A stretch of DNA of 64,000 nt, from NCBI GenBank assembly GCA_012839095.1, contig DUOA01000127.1, positions 1 through 64,000 on the forward strand, given 5' to 3'. This document shows, in pieces, positions 18,739-27,436 of this stretch. A program made the position numbers and the translations under genes. Every line of letters starts with the position of its first letter. Within the stretch, counting starts at the first letter, position 1. Below the pieces are notes generated by a model. That model had not been told where the DNA came from. It was given only the letters and a program-made list of their open reading frames with translations, and did not search any database. The stretch is from Clostridiales bacterium. Lineage in GTDB: Bacteria; Bacillota; Clostridia; Caldicoprobacterales; DTU083.

Positions 18739-19311
18739 ATGAGGCAAAGCAGAAAGAATAAAGAGATGATCTCATCCGCTGCAGATGCACAAAAAGCTAC
18801 ATTGAAGGAAGCCGGGGAATGGGTGCAGGCAATCGTCATTGCTGTGGTACTGGCTTTTCTGATCCGTACTTTTCTGTTTGAAATTATTTTGGTAGACGGC
18901 AGCTCCATGGAACCCACCCTATATGATGCAAATAGGATTTTCGTATATAAGCTTGCCTATCTGACAGGAAAGCCGCAGCATGGAGATGTTGTTATCTTCA
19001 AGACCCCTGAGAACATTAAGTACAACTATGTCAAGCGCCTAATCGGCCTCCCGGGCGATCGGGTACGCATTGAAGACGGAGTGGTTTATGTCAACGATCA
19101 GCCTCTGGATGAACCCTATACAGTAGCTCCGCCGTATAACGATTACATGGAAGTTACCGTACCGGAGAATGCGTTTTTTGTCCTGGGTGATAATCGTAAT
19201 GACAGCAAAGACAGCCGGGACTACCGCATAGGTTTTGTTCCCATGGACAACCTGGTAGGGAAGGCTGTCTGGCGTGTCTGGCCTTTGGACAACATATCAG
19301 CAATCCATTAG
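18739..19311 (+). CDS. lepB: Signal peptidase I
   Basis: Membrane serine protease that removes signal peptides. 190 residues: cytoplasmic N-terminus, one TM segment (about 31-51), catalytic Ser56 in GSSMEPTL, catalytic Lys99 in YVKRLIGLPGD, and box E GDNRNDSKDSRDYR. Type I Gram-positive form. The ATG follows AAAGGA. Confidence 0.95.
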   Translation: MRQSRKNKEMISSAADAQKATLKEAGEWVQAIVIAVVLAFLIRTFLFEIILVDGSSMEPTLYDANRIFVYKLAYLTGKPQHGDVVIFKTPENIKYNYVKRLIGLPGDRVRIEDGVVYVNDQPLDEPYTVAPPYNDYMEVTVPENAFFVLGDNRNDSKDSRDYRIGFVPMDNLVGKAVWRVWPLDNISAIH

Positions 19312-19329
19312 AAAGAGGTATCAGATAAA

Positions 19330-20172
19330 TTGAATATCAACTGGTATCCGGGCCATATGGCCAGGGCAAAGCGAATAATCAAAGAAAACCTGAGGCTGGT
19401 GGATATGGTCATAGAGCTTCTGGACGCCAGAATTCCAGCCAGCAGCACCAATCCTGACTTTCAAACCCTGTTTCAAAACAAAATTCGTGTGATAGTACTC
19501 AACAAAAGCGATTATGCAGATCCTCATAAGACTGAGACGTGGAAAGATAATTATGAAAAGCAGGGTATTCCTGTCCTTCCCATTAATTCACTGAATCAGA
19601 AGGATATTCGGCAGGCAAAAAAAGTTTTGTATGATTTGGCAGATAAAAAACAGAAGGAAATAAAGCAGCGCAGGGGAATCAATAAGACCATACGTGCAAT
19701 GGTTGCAGGGATCCCCAATGTGGGCAAATCAACCTTCATCAACAGCATATCGGGCAGGTTAAAGGCAAAAACCGGTGACCGGCCGGGTGTCACCCGAGAT
19801 AAGCAATGGGTAAAAATAAGCCCTTTTTTTGAACTGCTGGATACCCCCGGGCTTTTATGGCCTAAACTGAGTGAGGAGCATATAGGCCTGCATTTGGCTT
19901 ATACCGGTTCAATCAAGGAGGAGATCATGCAGCAGGAGGAAATAGCCTTTCGTTTTTTGGAAGAGATTGCAAAGCTCTATCCCCGGCATCTGATGGATCG
20001 TTACCAGCTGAAAGAACTCAATAAAAGGGGATATGAAATCCTGCAGGATATTTCAATTAACAGGGGATGGCTCGGGCCGGGAGGAATGCCGGACCTGACA
20101 AGAGCTGCCAAACAGGTGCTGGATGAATTTCAGTCAGGTCTGCTTGGCCGAATCACCCTGGAGCTGCCATAG
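19330..20172 (+). CDS. rbgA: Ribosome biogenesis GTPase RbgA (YlqF)
   Basis: Circularly permuted GTPase needed for late 50S assembly. 280 residues starting NINWYPGHMARAK after the initiator, with G4 LNKSD (about 58-62) before G1 GIPNVGKSTF (about 126-135) and G3 DTPG, the order expected for this permuted family. The TTG start matches the conserved N-terminus. Standard neighbour of rnhB. Confidence 0.95.
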   Translation: MNINWYPGHMARAKRIIKENLRLVDMVIELLDARIPASSTNPDFQTLFQNKIRVIVLNKSDYADPHKTETWKDNYEKQGIPVLPINSLNQKDIRQAKKVLYDLADKKQKEIKQRRGINKTIRAMVAGIPNVGKSTFINSISGRLKAKTGDRPGVTRDKQWVKISPFFELLDTPGLLWPKLSEEHIGLHLAYTGSIKEEIMQQEEIAFRFLEEIAKLYPRHLMDRYQLKELNKRGYEILQDISINRGWLGPGGMPDLTRAAKQVLDEFQSGLLGRITLELP

Positions 20173-20261
20173 TATTAGTGTAGCTTTTCATTTTAGAACG
20201 ACAGGAAGGAGAATGCAGAAGAATATCGAAATAGATAGGCAGGGGGGAGGAGACAATCCAT

Positions 20262-21032
20262 TTGAATATACATAGCAAAACCATTTCAGAGATTCGCAGT
20301 CTGCTAGAGGATCAGGAAACAGTACCGGAGCAACTGCTGGCAGCCATGAATAGGGACAGGCGGGCAGGTGTTAAAAAACTTCTTACAAGATATTACCGTC
20401 AGCAGGAATTCCTCAGAAGGAAACGTGAGAAAGCAGAAATGATGCTTATCGAAGAAAAAAATTTGTGGTCCCAGGGTTATTCTTTTCTTGGGGGCATAGA
20501 TGAGGCCGGCAGGGGACCACTGGCAGGACCGGTTGTTTCAGCCTGCGTAATTTTGCCTGAAGGTTTCTGTTTGGACGGAGTGGATGACTCCAAAAAACTG
20601 AGTTCTGAAAAAAGAGAAATACTATACGATATTATCTGTAAAAAGGCAGTTGCTGTGGGAATAGGTATTGCTGATCATAACCAAATAGACAAGGTGAATA
20701 TATACAATGCAACAGTTGAGTCCATGATTCAGGCTGTTAATGCATGCAGCCGGCAGCCGGATTATCTTCTGATTGATGCCATGCGTTTGAATAAAATTTC
20801 CCTGCCGCAGCTGTCCATTATCGGCGGAGATGCAAAATCCCAGTCCATAGCTGCTGCCTCTGTTGTAGCCAAAGTCACACGAGACAGAATTATGGACGGC
20901 TTTGCAAAGCTCTACCCTGAATATGGATTTGACAGACATAAGGGATACGGTACTAAAGAACACATATCAGCCATACGGACATATGGTTTATCTCCTATTC
21001 ACAGACAAAGTTTTTTAACTAAAATTCTCTGA
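20262..21032 (+). CDS. rnhB: Ribonuclease HII
   Basis: Removes RNA from RNA-DNA hybrids and single ribonucleotides from DNA. 256 residues: a 70-residue N-terminal extension typical of Bacillus-type RNase HII, then GIDEAGRGPLAGPVV with Asp80 and Glu81, DSKKLS, and the later acidic residue in LLIDAM. The TTG start follows GGGGGGAGGAG. Confidence 0.95.
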   Translation: MNIHSKTISEIRSLLEDQETVPEQLLAAMNRDRRAGVKKLLTRYYRQQEFLRRKREKAEMMLIEEKNLWSQGYSFLGGIDEAGRGPLAGPVVSACVILPEGFCLDGVDDSKKLSSEKREILYDIICKKAVAVGIGIADHNQIDKVNIYNATVESMIQAVNACSRQPDYLLIDAMRLNKISLPQLSIIGGDAKSQSIAAASVVAKVTRDRIMDGFAKLYPEYGFDRHKGYGTKEHISAIRTYGLSPIHRQSFLTKIL

Positions 21033-21068
21033 ATGAAATCTGCAAAAAGATAAGGGGGCGCATTCTGC

Positions 21069-22595
21069 ATGCTTGCCAAGGTAAAAAGCACCGGCCTTTT
21101 TGGGATCAATGGATATGTTATAGATATAGAGACGGACATATCAGGCGGCCTTCCCTCCTTTGACATAGTCGGCCTGGCTGACACAGCGGTTAAGGAATCC
21201 AGAGAACGGGTCCGTGCTGCCATAAGAAACAGCGGATTTGATTTTCCTGTTAAACGCATAACGGTCAATATGGCACCCGGCGATACCAAAAAGGAGGGCT
21301 CAGCCTATGATCTGCCCATTGCCATGAGCATATTAAGAGCCAGTGGGCAGGTGGATTGGAGCGATGATTTTCAGCCCCTTTTTTTAGGCGAGTTATCACT
21401 GGATGGAAGCATCCGCCCTGTCAGCGGAGTTCTGCCCATGCTTCTGTCCGTATCGGATAATGAACACGATGCCATTCTGCCCTCAGTTAACGGGCCGGAA
21501 GCTTGCCATGTTGAAGGCATGAAGATCTATACCTTTGATCATCTCACGGAATTGATTTCCGCTTTAAATGGAGCAGCAGAGCTTCAACCTGTAAAAAAAT
21601 CCAACGTACATCCCGTCAGTTCAGCGGAACCTGTTTACGAGGATTATGCCGATGTGAAGGGGCAGGAAGCAGCCAAGAGAGCACTGAAGATTGCCGCTGC
21701 CGGCGGCCACAACCTTCTGATGATTGGGAGTCCGGGAACAGGAAAAACTATGCTGGCCAGAAGACTGCCTTCCATTTTACCTGATCTTACCTATGCGGAA
21801 GCGATTGAAACCACCAAAATATACAGCGCAGCAGCTCTCCTGGATGCGTCTGAAGGTATGATACATACAAGGCCTTTTCGCACACCTCACCATACAATAT
21901 CAAACGTTGCACTGGTAGGCGGAGGAAGAGTTCCAAAACCAGGTGAAATAAGTCTTGCCCACAATGGTGTTCTTTTCCTGGATGAACTGCCGGAATTTAG
22001 AAGAGATGTTCTGGAAGTGCTGAGGCAGCCTTTGGAGGATGGAAGGATTACAGTATCCCGTGCACAGGGAACTGTTGTTTTTCCGGCAAAGTTCATGTTG
22101 GTAGGGAGCATGAACCCTTGTCCGTGCGGATACTATGGTGATGCATCACATGAGTGCAATTGTACGCCTTATCAGATCTCCCGATATCTGGATCGATTGT
22201 CCGGGCCTCTTTTGGATCGATTTGATATTCATTTGGAAGTCAGACCGGTCAGTTTCGAAAAACTGACCGGCAACCACAAAGGAGAGACATCTCAGGATAT
22301 GAAGAGGGAAGTGGACATCGCCCGGGCCATGCAGCTGGAGCGGTACAGCGATAAGAACATATACAGCAATGCTCAATTGCAGCCGAAACAATTGGAGGAA
22401 TTTTGCAGATTAACCCACAGCCAGAAAAAAATGATGAAGGATGCTTTCACAGCCATGTCTCTCAGTGCGAGGGCGTATGATCGTATCCTGCGGGTTGCCA
22501 GGACAATAGCTGATCTGGATGGAGAGGAGAATATTTTGGATCATCACCTGGCAGAAGCTATACAGTACCGAAGCCTGGACAGGCAATACTGGTAG
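21069..22595 (+). CDS. comM: YifB/ComM family Mg-chelatase-like AAA+ ATPase
   Basis: 508 residues: N-terminal Lon-protease-like domain (about 1-165, ending in a linker), AAA+ core with Walker A GSPGTGKTML (about 219-228) and Walker B FLDELPEF, a cysteine-rich NPCPCGYYGDASHECNC segment, and a C-terminal Mg-chelatase domain. In naturally competent species ComM is a branch-migration helicase for integrating DNA; elsewhere the role is less clear. Together with dprA and pilus genes it suggests DNA-uptake potential, but that is inference. Confidence 0.9.
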   Translation: MLAKVKSTGLFGINGYVIDIETDISGGLPSFDIVGLADTAVKESRERVRAAIRNSGFDFPVKRITVNMAPGDTKKEGSAYDLPIAMSILRASGQVDWSDDFQPLFLGELSLDGSIRPVSGVLPMLLSVSDNEHDAILPSVNGPEACHVEGMKIYTFDHLTELISALNGAAELQPVKKSNVHPVSSAEPVYEDYADVKGQEAAKRALKIAAAGGHNLLMIGSPGTGKTMLARRLPSILPDLTYAEAIETTKIYSAAALLDASEGMIHTRPFRTPHHTISNVALVGGGRVPKPGEISLAHNGVLFLDELPEFRRDVLEVLRQPLEDGRITVSRAQGTVVFPAKFMLVGSMNPCPCGYYGDASHECNCTPYQISRYLDRLSGPLLDRFDIHLEVRPVSFEKLTGNHKGETSQDMKREVDIARAMQLERYSDKNIYSNAQLQPKQLEEFCRLTHSQKKMMKDAFTAMSLSARAYDRILRVARTIADLDGEENILDHHLAEAIQYRSLDRQYW

Positions 22596-22650
22596 AGAAC
22601 TCTACTTTACAGGAGATATTACGGCACAGCCTGCCAAACGCAAAGAAGAA

Positions 22651-23367
22651 TTATTGATCAAGTTCCTTCTTCATTTCCTTCAGACTTTTTGCCTTTATTC
22701 GTGATACCTTGCGTTGATTTATACCCAGCCTGGCTGCTGCCTGTTCCTGGGTCATGTCACGGAAGAAGAGAAGATAGAGTACCTTTTTTTGAAGTTCATT
22801 CAGCTTGTTGATTGCCTGCGCTAAAACCAGCTTATCCTCAATAGGCAGCCTGAAGCTTTCAAGCTCCCTATTGGAAATCTTAGATAAGTCCAGTTCATCG
22901 AAGCTTATCAGACCGCCTTTCATAACTTCAACAACGGATTCTTCCCGCAAATTCAATTTTTCGGCTATTTCAGATATGCTGGGAACCTGTCCGGTTTTTT
23001 TCAGATAATTGTCCACTGCCTGCTCTACACGGTATTGAAGTCCTTTTATGCAGCCAGGGTTGTAATATGAAGCTTCTTTTCGTATGTAATGCCTCAGTTC
23101 ACCCATAATGCAATGACTGGCATAAGTAGAAAATTTTGCTCCTACATCAGGATCAAATCGATTAACCGCCTTAAGCAGGCCTTCCACTCCAACCTGATAC
23201 CAGTCAAATAGATTTTTATGACCGCCGTATAATCTGATGAAATAGTGTATTAAACCGCTGCCCGCCTCCACAATGTCGGTCAGCAGCTTGCTGCTGGGAT
23301 ACTTTCTATAGTTGGCTATGAGGTCATCCAAATCGAGATTCTTAGATGATGGATTTTTGATTTCCAT
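22651..23367 (-). CDS. SigB/SigF-like alternative sigma factor
   Basis: 238 residues on the minus strand. Region 2 reads NLFDWYQVGVEGLLKAVNRF and FSTYASHCIMGELRHYIR, typical of the SigB/F/G and WhiG group; a region-3 helix pair (EIAEKLNLREESVVEVMKGG) follows; region 4 is MTQEQAAARLGINQRKVSRIK. It does not match SigF or SigG well enough to assign them, and it lacks the region 1.1 of SigA. GGGGGTAAG precedes the ATG, with a near-consensus sigma-A promoter in front. No anti-sigma gene is adjacent; the only neighbour on this strand is a coiled-coil protein. Confidence 0.85.
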   Translation of the reverse strand: MEIKNPSSKNLDLDDLIANYRKYPSSKLLTDIVEAGSGLIHYFIRLYGGHKNLFDWYQVGVEGLLKAVNRFDPDVGAKFSTYASHCIMGELRHYIRKEASYYNPGCIKGLQYRVEQAVDNYLKKTGQVPSISEIAEKLNLREESVVEVMKGGLISFDELDLSKISNRELESFRLPIEDKLVLAQAINKLNELQKKVLYLLFFRDMTQEQAAARLGINQRKVSRIKAKSLKEMKKELDQ

Positions 23368-23399
23368 TATCTTACCCCCATTAATTACCAGCTAAGCCT

Positions 23400-23428
23400 A
23401 TTATATCATATAAAGGTATTTGTATCAA
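23400..23428 (-). promoter_or_regulatory. Sigma-A promoter for the SigB-like sigma gene
   Basis: On the minus strand TTGATA (23428-23423), 17-base spacer, TATAAT (23405-23400) preceded by TG one base upstream. It starts transcription about 25 bases before the sigma-factor ATG. Confidence 0.75.
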
Positions 23429-23460
23429 TTTTCAGCAGCCTGAGTAAGCCTGTTTTCAGA

Positions 23461-24408
23461 CTATCTATTCAACAGAAGTTCCTTCTTCCGGTAGTTTAGA
23501 GAATTTAGCTGATGCTGTGCCGCTGACTTGTTTTTCTCCAGTGCGGAAATTACACGCTGCAATGCTCCTGTCAGCCTGAGTGCCTGTTCTCTGTCGCTGC
23601 GGATTCGCTTTCTTACATTCCAATCCGTAAAGATATTGTCAAACCAAAAGTCAACAGCCCTGGTAGTTGGATCAATTCCTGTATATTCTGCTTTCAGGTT
23701 TTCATTTATATCCTGCAGTTCTCTTCTTAGTATGTTTAACTGGGATTGCAGACGGCTAAATTCGTCTTTTGCTTTGTCTACGTGCCCATATTTTGCCATA
23801 TGGGAGATTATGCCGCCTTTGAACCAAACATCATAGGTGGCCCAGCCGTCGGCTTTTCCCAAAATCTCAGTGATGCGCGTTGCGGTCTGCTTTGCTTGTC
23901 TGGCAGCAGCAATAGCTTCGTCTATTTCCTTTAGATGTCTGCAAGTCCGATTTATATTCTGATCCAGTTCATTGAATACGTACGTTCTTTCATCAGAAGG
24001 GTTTTGTCGGAGTTCAGATTCCCGTCTCTTTAGCTCTGCTTCATAAAGCTGCCTATCCCGGCGAAGGTCTGCAATTTTTTCACCCAATTCCATTCGTTCT
24101 TTATTTAATTCCTTAAGACGTTCCACTGCCTTGTCGTATTGCAGCCCGGCCTCATCCCTATAAGTGATGGCCTGTTTTAGTCTGGATTCATATTTTCCTG
24201 TCAGTTTGAGCAGTATAACAGATAATGATTGTCTTTCAAATTTTTCCGTATTAATGGATTCTGCTTCATATTTGGCTTTGAAATGTAAAACATTTCTTTC
24301 TGCTTCAGCTATTTGTTTATTAAGTGATTTGAGACGTTCTTCCATTGCGGGCATGCGATGTAAATTATTGCTGATTTCGATTAATCGCTCCTGTTTTATC
24401 TGGCCCAC
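23461..24408 (-). CDS. Unrecognised coiled-coil protein
   Basis: 315-residue protein I cannot name. Heptad-rich helices fill residues 1-150 and 205-245; a central non-coiled segment (about 185-205) reads GKADGWATYDVWFKGGIISH, followed later by YTGIDPTTRAVDFWFDNIFTD. No signal peptide or TM segment is visible, so it is probably cytoplasmic. It lies 93 bases upstream of a sigma-factor gene on the same strand, but the latter has its own promoter. The GTG start sits directly against AAAGGAGG with no spacer, which is poor; the true start may be an ATA codon 9 bases further on or another near-cognate codon. Confidence 0.7.
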   Translation of the reverse strand: MGQIKQERLIEISNNLHRMPAMEERLKSLNKQIAEAERNVLHFKAKYEAESINTEKFERQSLSVILLKLTGKYESRLKQAITYRDEAGLQYDKAVERLKELNKERMELGEKIADLRRDRQLYEAELKRRESELRQNPSDERTYVFNELDQNINRTCRHLKEIDEAIAAARQAKQTATRITEILGKADGWATYDVWFKGGIISHMAKYGHVDKAKDEFSRLQSQLNILRRELQDINENLKAEYTGIDPTTRAVDFWFDNIFTDWNVRKRIRSDREQALRLTGALQRVISALEKNKSAAQHQLNSLNYRKKELLLNR

Positions 24409-24519
24409 CCTCCTTTTTCACCTATATTTTTATTTATGAAATATGACCTGCTGTTTATATCAGTCAGCAGTTTAAGTGTAATGGAAAAAGCTTGGAATAT
24501 CAATAGAGAAAGTTATTTT

Positions 24520-24549
24520 TTGAAATTTCTTGAATTCCCATGGTACATA
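24520..24549 (+). promoter_or_regulatory. Weak candidate promoter for the gcv operon
   Basis: TTGAAA (24520-24525), 18-base spacer, TACATA (24544-24549), 39 bases before gcvT. No glycine-riboswitch-like sequence was recognised between 24409 and 24587. Confidence 0.35.
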
Positions 24550-24587
24550 TTGTAATATGGAGTTGAACAGGTGGAAGGAGGGATTTT

Positions 24588-25694
24588 ATGGAACAGCTTC
24601 AAAAAACGCCTCTTTACCCCATATATAAGCAATATGGAGCAAGAGTTGTTGATTTTGCAGGCTGGGCTCTGCCGATTCAATACGAGGGCATAATACCTGA
24701 GCATCACGCTGTCAGGGAAGCTGCCGGTTTATTTGATGTTTCCCATATGGGGGAAGTGGAGATCAAAGGTCGGGATTCGCTTTCTTTCCTGGACTATATT
24801 CTTACCAATCAGGTCAGCAGGCTGAAAAACGGACAAATCCAGTACGCCATTATGGCTAATCAGGATGGAGGCACCCTGGATGATGTTTTGGTTTATCGCT
24901 TCTCAGAACACCATTACTGGGTTATAGTCAATGCTGCTAATCGGGTTAAGGACATAAACTGGATGAAGCAGCAGACTGATAGGTTTGATGTTCAAGTCAG
25001 AGACATATCGGATCAAATTGCCCAATTGGCACTTCAGGGACCTAAAGCAGCTGAAATTTTGAAGGCCGCAGCCGGTGAGGCTGCAGAAGATATAAGGTTC
25101 CTGCGCTTTGTTGAATCTCTGCCGATTAACAGCATAAGCTGCCTTGTTTCCCGTACCGGTTACACCGGAGAGGATGGATTTGAGCTTTATGTTCAATGGG
25201 ATGATGCTGTCCAATTGTGGGATTTCCTAATGGAAACAGGCAGGAAGTTTGGATTGAAGCCTGCAGGGCTTGGCTGCAGAGATACCCTTCGTTTTGAAGC
25301 CTGTCTGCCCTTGTACGGTAATGAGCTGGATGAAGATATAACGCCTCTGGAAGCCGGTTTGGGCTGGACAGTTAAGCTGGAGAAACCTAATTTTATTGGA
25401 AAGGCTGCCCTCAAGCAGCAGCTTCGGCTGGGAATCCGGCGTAAACTGGCAGGTTTTGAGATGCTGGAACGCGGCATTCCCAGAAGCGGTTATGAGGTTC
25501 GAACGGGAGACAGACAAATAGGCCGTGTAACAACCGGTTACTTCGCTCCTACGCTGGGCAGGAATCTGGGACTGGCTTTGCTGGATGCCGAGCATGCTCA
25601 GACAGGCAATACCATTGACATCATGATACGTGGAAAGGCTGTTAAGGCAGTTATCGTTCAAATGCCTTTCTACACAAAAAAATATAAGAAATAG
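24588..25694 (+). CDS. gcvT: Glycine cleavage system T protein (aminomethyltransferase)
   Basis: Transfers the methylene group from lipoyl-bound aminomethyl to tetrahydrofolate, releasing ammonia. 368 residues with VDFAGWALPIQY, GLFDVSHMGEVEIKG, TGYTGEDGFELYV and GLGCRDTLRFEACLPLYG, all GcvT landmarks. GGAAGGAGGG precedes the ATG. First gene of gcvT-H-PA-PB. Confidence 0.97.
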   Translation: MEQLQKTPLYPIYKQYGARVVDFAGWALPIQYEGIIPEHHAVREAAGLFDVSHMGEVEIKGRDSLSFLDYILTNQVSRLKNGQIQYAIMANQDGGTLDDVLVYRFSEHHYWVIVNAANRVKDINWMKQQTDRFDVQVRDISDQIAQLALQGPKAAEILKAAAGEAAEDIRFLRFVESLPINSISCLVSRTGYTGEDGFELYVQWDDAVQLWDFLMETGRKFGLKPAGLGCRDTLRFEACLPLYGNELDEDITPLEAGLGWTVKLEKPNFIGKAALKQQLRLGIRRKLAGFEMLERGIPRSGYEVRTGDRQIGRVTTGYFAPTLGRNLGLALLDAEHAQTGNTIDIMIRGKAVKAVIVQMPFYTKKYKK

Positions 25695-25705
25695 GAGGAA
25701 TTATC

Positions 25706-26089
25706 ATGAGAATACCAGACGGGCTCTATTTTTCCAGGGAGCATGAATGGGTGAAGGTGGAAGGCGGCCTGGCAAGGGTTGGGATTACGGATTATGCACA
25801 GGATGAGCTGGGCGATGTAGTATATGTGGAGCTTCCGGAGCCTGAAAGCGCGTTTCAGGCAGGAGATACCTTCGGTGTCGTTGAATCGGTGAAAGCTGCA
25901 TCAGATTTATATGCACCTGTGAGCGGCAAAGTAGTGGATGTAAATGGTGAAGTAGCGGATGATCCCGGGCAAATTAATGAAGATGCTTACGGCAGCTGGC
26001 TGATTGTGTTGGAAATGTCTGACAGCAGTGAACTGGATGAACTTCTTTCTCCGGCAGATTATGAGAAATGGTGCGCCGAGGAGGGCTGA
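25706..26089 (+). CDS. gcvH: Glycine cleavage system H protein
   Basis: Lipoyl carrier of the complex. 127 residues with lipoylation Lys63 in VESVKAASDLYAPVSG and N-terminal HEWVKVEGGLARVGITDYA. Strong GGAGG upstream; 3 bases before gcvPA. Confidence 0.97.
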   Translation: MRIPDGLYFSREHEWVKVEGGLARVGITDYAQDELGDVVYVELPEPESAFQAGDTFGVVESVKAASDLYAPVSGKVVDVNGEVADDPGQINEDAYGSWLIVLEMSDSSELDELLSPADYEKWCAEEG

Positions 26090-26092
26090 TTA

Positions 26093-27436
26093 ATGTTTCC
26101 TTATTTGCCTGCTACACCGGAAGATGAGAAGATTATCCTGGAGCGTCTGGGTTTGAACGCGACAGAGGAGATATTCAGAGACATTCCTGAATCAGTAAGG
26201 CTGAAGAGAGACCTGAAACTGGATGACCCTAAATCTGAACTGGAAATGGGACTAATCCTGAAATCACTGAGCCGAAAAAATTGGAATGCGGATAGTGTGC
26301 CAATGTTTTTAGGGGCAGGTGTTTATGACCACTATATCCCTTCCACTGTGCGTTTTGCCATCAGCAGATCTGAGTTTTATACAGCATATACGCCATACCA
26401 GCCGGAGATTAGCCAGGGTACTCTGCAGGTAATTTTTGAGTATCAGACCATGATATGCAATTTAACGGAAATGGACGTTTCCAATGCTTCTCTGTACGAT
26501 GGGGCCAGCGCTGCAACTGAAGCAGCATTCATGGCTGCCGAAAGTACCCGGCGCAGACAGATACTGGTATCTGAAACCGTTCACCCCGATACCCGCAGGG
26601 TATTGTCTACGTACATGGGGCACAGAGGACTGGAGCTAATCACCATTCCAATGAAGGACGGCGTCACGGATTCAGAGAGAATGAGGGATGCAATCAGCGA
26701 CAAAACTGCTGCAGTACTTATTCAAACTCCAAACTTCCTGGGATATCTGGAAGAAATAACAGAAGTTGAGAAGCAGATACATAAAAACAAAGGATTGCTT
26801 ATTCTCTCTGTTGATCCCATTTCTCTGGGTTTGTTCAAGAGTCCGGGCGAATGGGGTGCCGATATTGCCATCGGCGACGGCCAAAGCTTGGGAAATTCCA
26901 TGTCATTTGGCGGTCCGGGGCTTGGCTTTATGGCATGCACCAAAGCACTGATGAGGAAAATGCCGGGCCGAATAGTAGGGCAGACCCGGGATATTGACGG
27001 AAACAGGGGCTTTGTATCTACTCTGCAGGCCAGGGAACAGCATATTCGAAGGGAAAAGGCCACGTCAAATATATGCTCCAATCAGGCATTGAATGCACTG
27101 GCTGCTACTGTGTATTTGACTACCATGGGTAAACATGGGCTGCAGGAAGCTGCACGGCACTGTTATGACAAAGCTCATTATGCAGCATCTTTGATAACTG
27201 AATCAGGAAAATATCAGTTGGCGTATAAAAAGCCCTTTTTCAAGGAATTTCCCATTATAAGCACAGTTACTGTTCATAAAATACAGAGCGGGCTGCTTCA
27301 AAAAGGAATGATTGGCGGTTATTCATTAAATCAGGACTATCCCGCACTGCAGAATGGAATCCTGTATTGTGTGACTGAAAAGAGAACAAAACAGGAAATC
27401 GACTGCCTGGTACAGGCTCTGGAGGAGATAGAATGA
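26093..27436 (+). CDS. gcvPA: Glycine dehydrogenase (decarboxylating) subunit 1
   Basis: Alpha subunit of the two-part P protein of Firmicutes and archaea. 447 residues starting [15 protein letters not shown], with [13 protein letters not shown] and [15 protein letters not shown]. It forms the PLP enzyme together with GcvPB, which carries the PLP lysine. The last 4 bases overlap gcvPB (ATGA). Confidence 0.96.
   Translation: MFPYLPATPEDEKIILERLGLNATEEIFRDIPESVRLKRDLKLDDPKSELEMGLILKSLSRKNWNADSVPMFLGAGVYDHYIPSTVRFAISRSEFYTAYTPYQPEISQGTLQVIFEYQTMICNLTEMDVSNASLYDGASAATEAAFMAAESTRRRQILVSETVHPDTRRVLSTYMGHRGLELITIPMKDGVTDSERMRDAISDKTAAVLIQTPNFLGYLEEITEVEKQIHKNKGLLILSVDPISLGLFKSPGEWGADIAIGDGQSLGNSMSFGGPGLGFMACTKALMRKMPGRIVGQTRDIDGNRGFVSTLQAREQHIRREKATSNICSNQALNALAATVYLTTMGKHGLQEAARHCYDKAHYAASLITESGKYQLAYKKPFFKEFPIISTVTVHKIQSGLLQKGMIGGYSLNQDYPALQNGILYCVTEKRTKQEIDCLVQALEEIE

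Noticed and set aside
22651-23367. Flagellar sigma factor FliA or sporulation SigF/SigG
   Set aside because: Region 2 and 4 fit the broad group, but the sequence does not match any of these closely and neither flagellar nor spoIIA-type genes are adjacent.
23427-23441. CodY box upstream of the sigma gene
   Set aside because: AATTTTCAGCAGCCT has four mismatches to the remembered consensus, too weak to support.
23528-23836. Open frame opposite the coiled-coil gene
   Set aside because: Composition is what one expects from the complement of a coiled-coil coding sequence; no start signal.
24409-24587. Glycine riboswitch upstream of gcvT
   Set aside because: No aptamer-like conserved blocks could be recognised in the leader.
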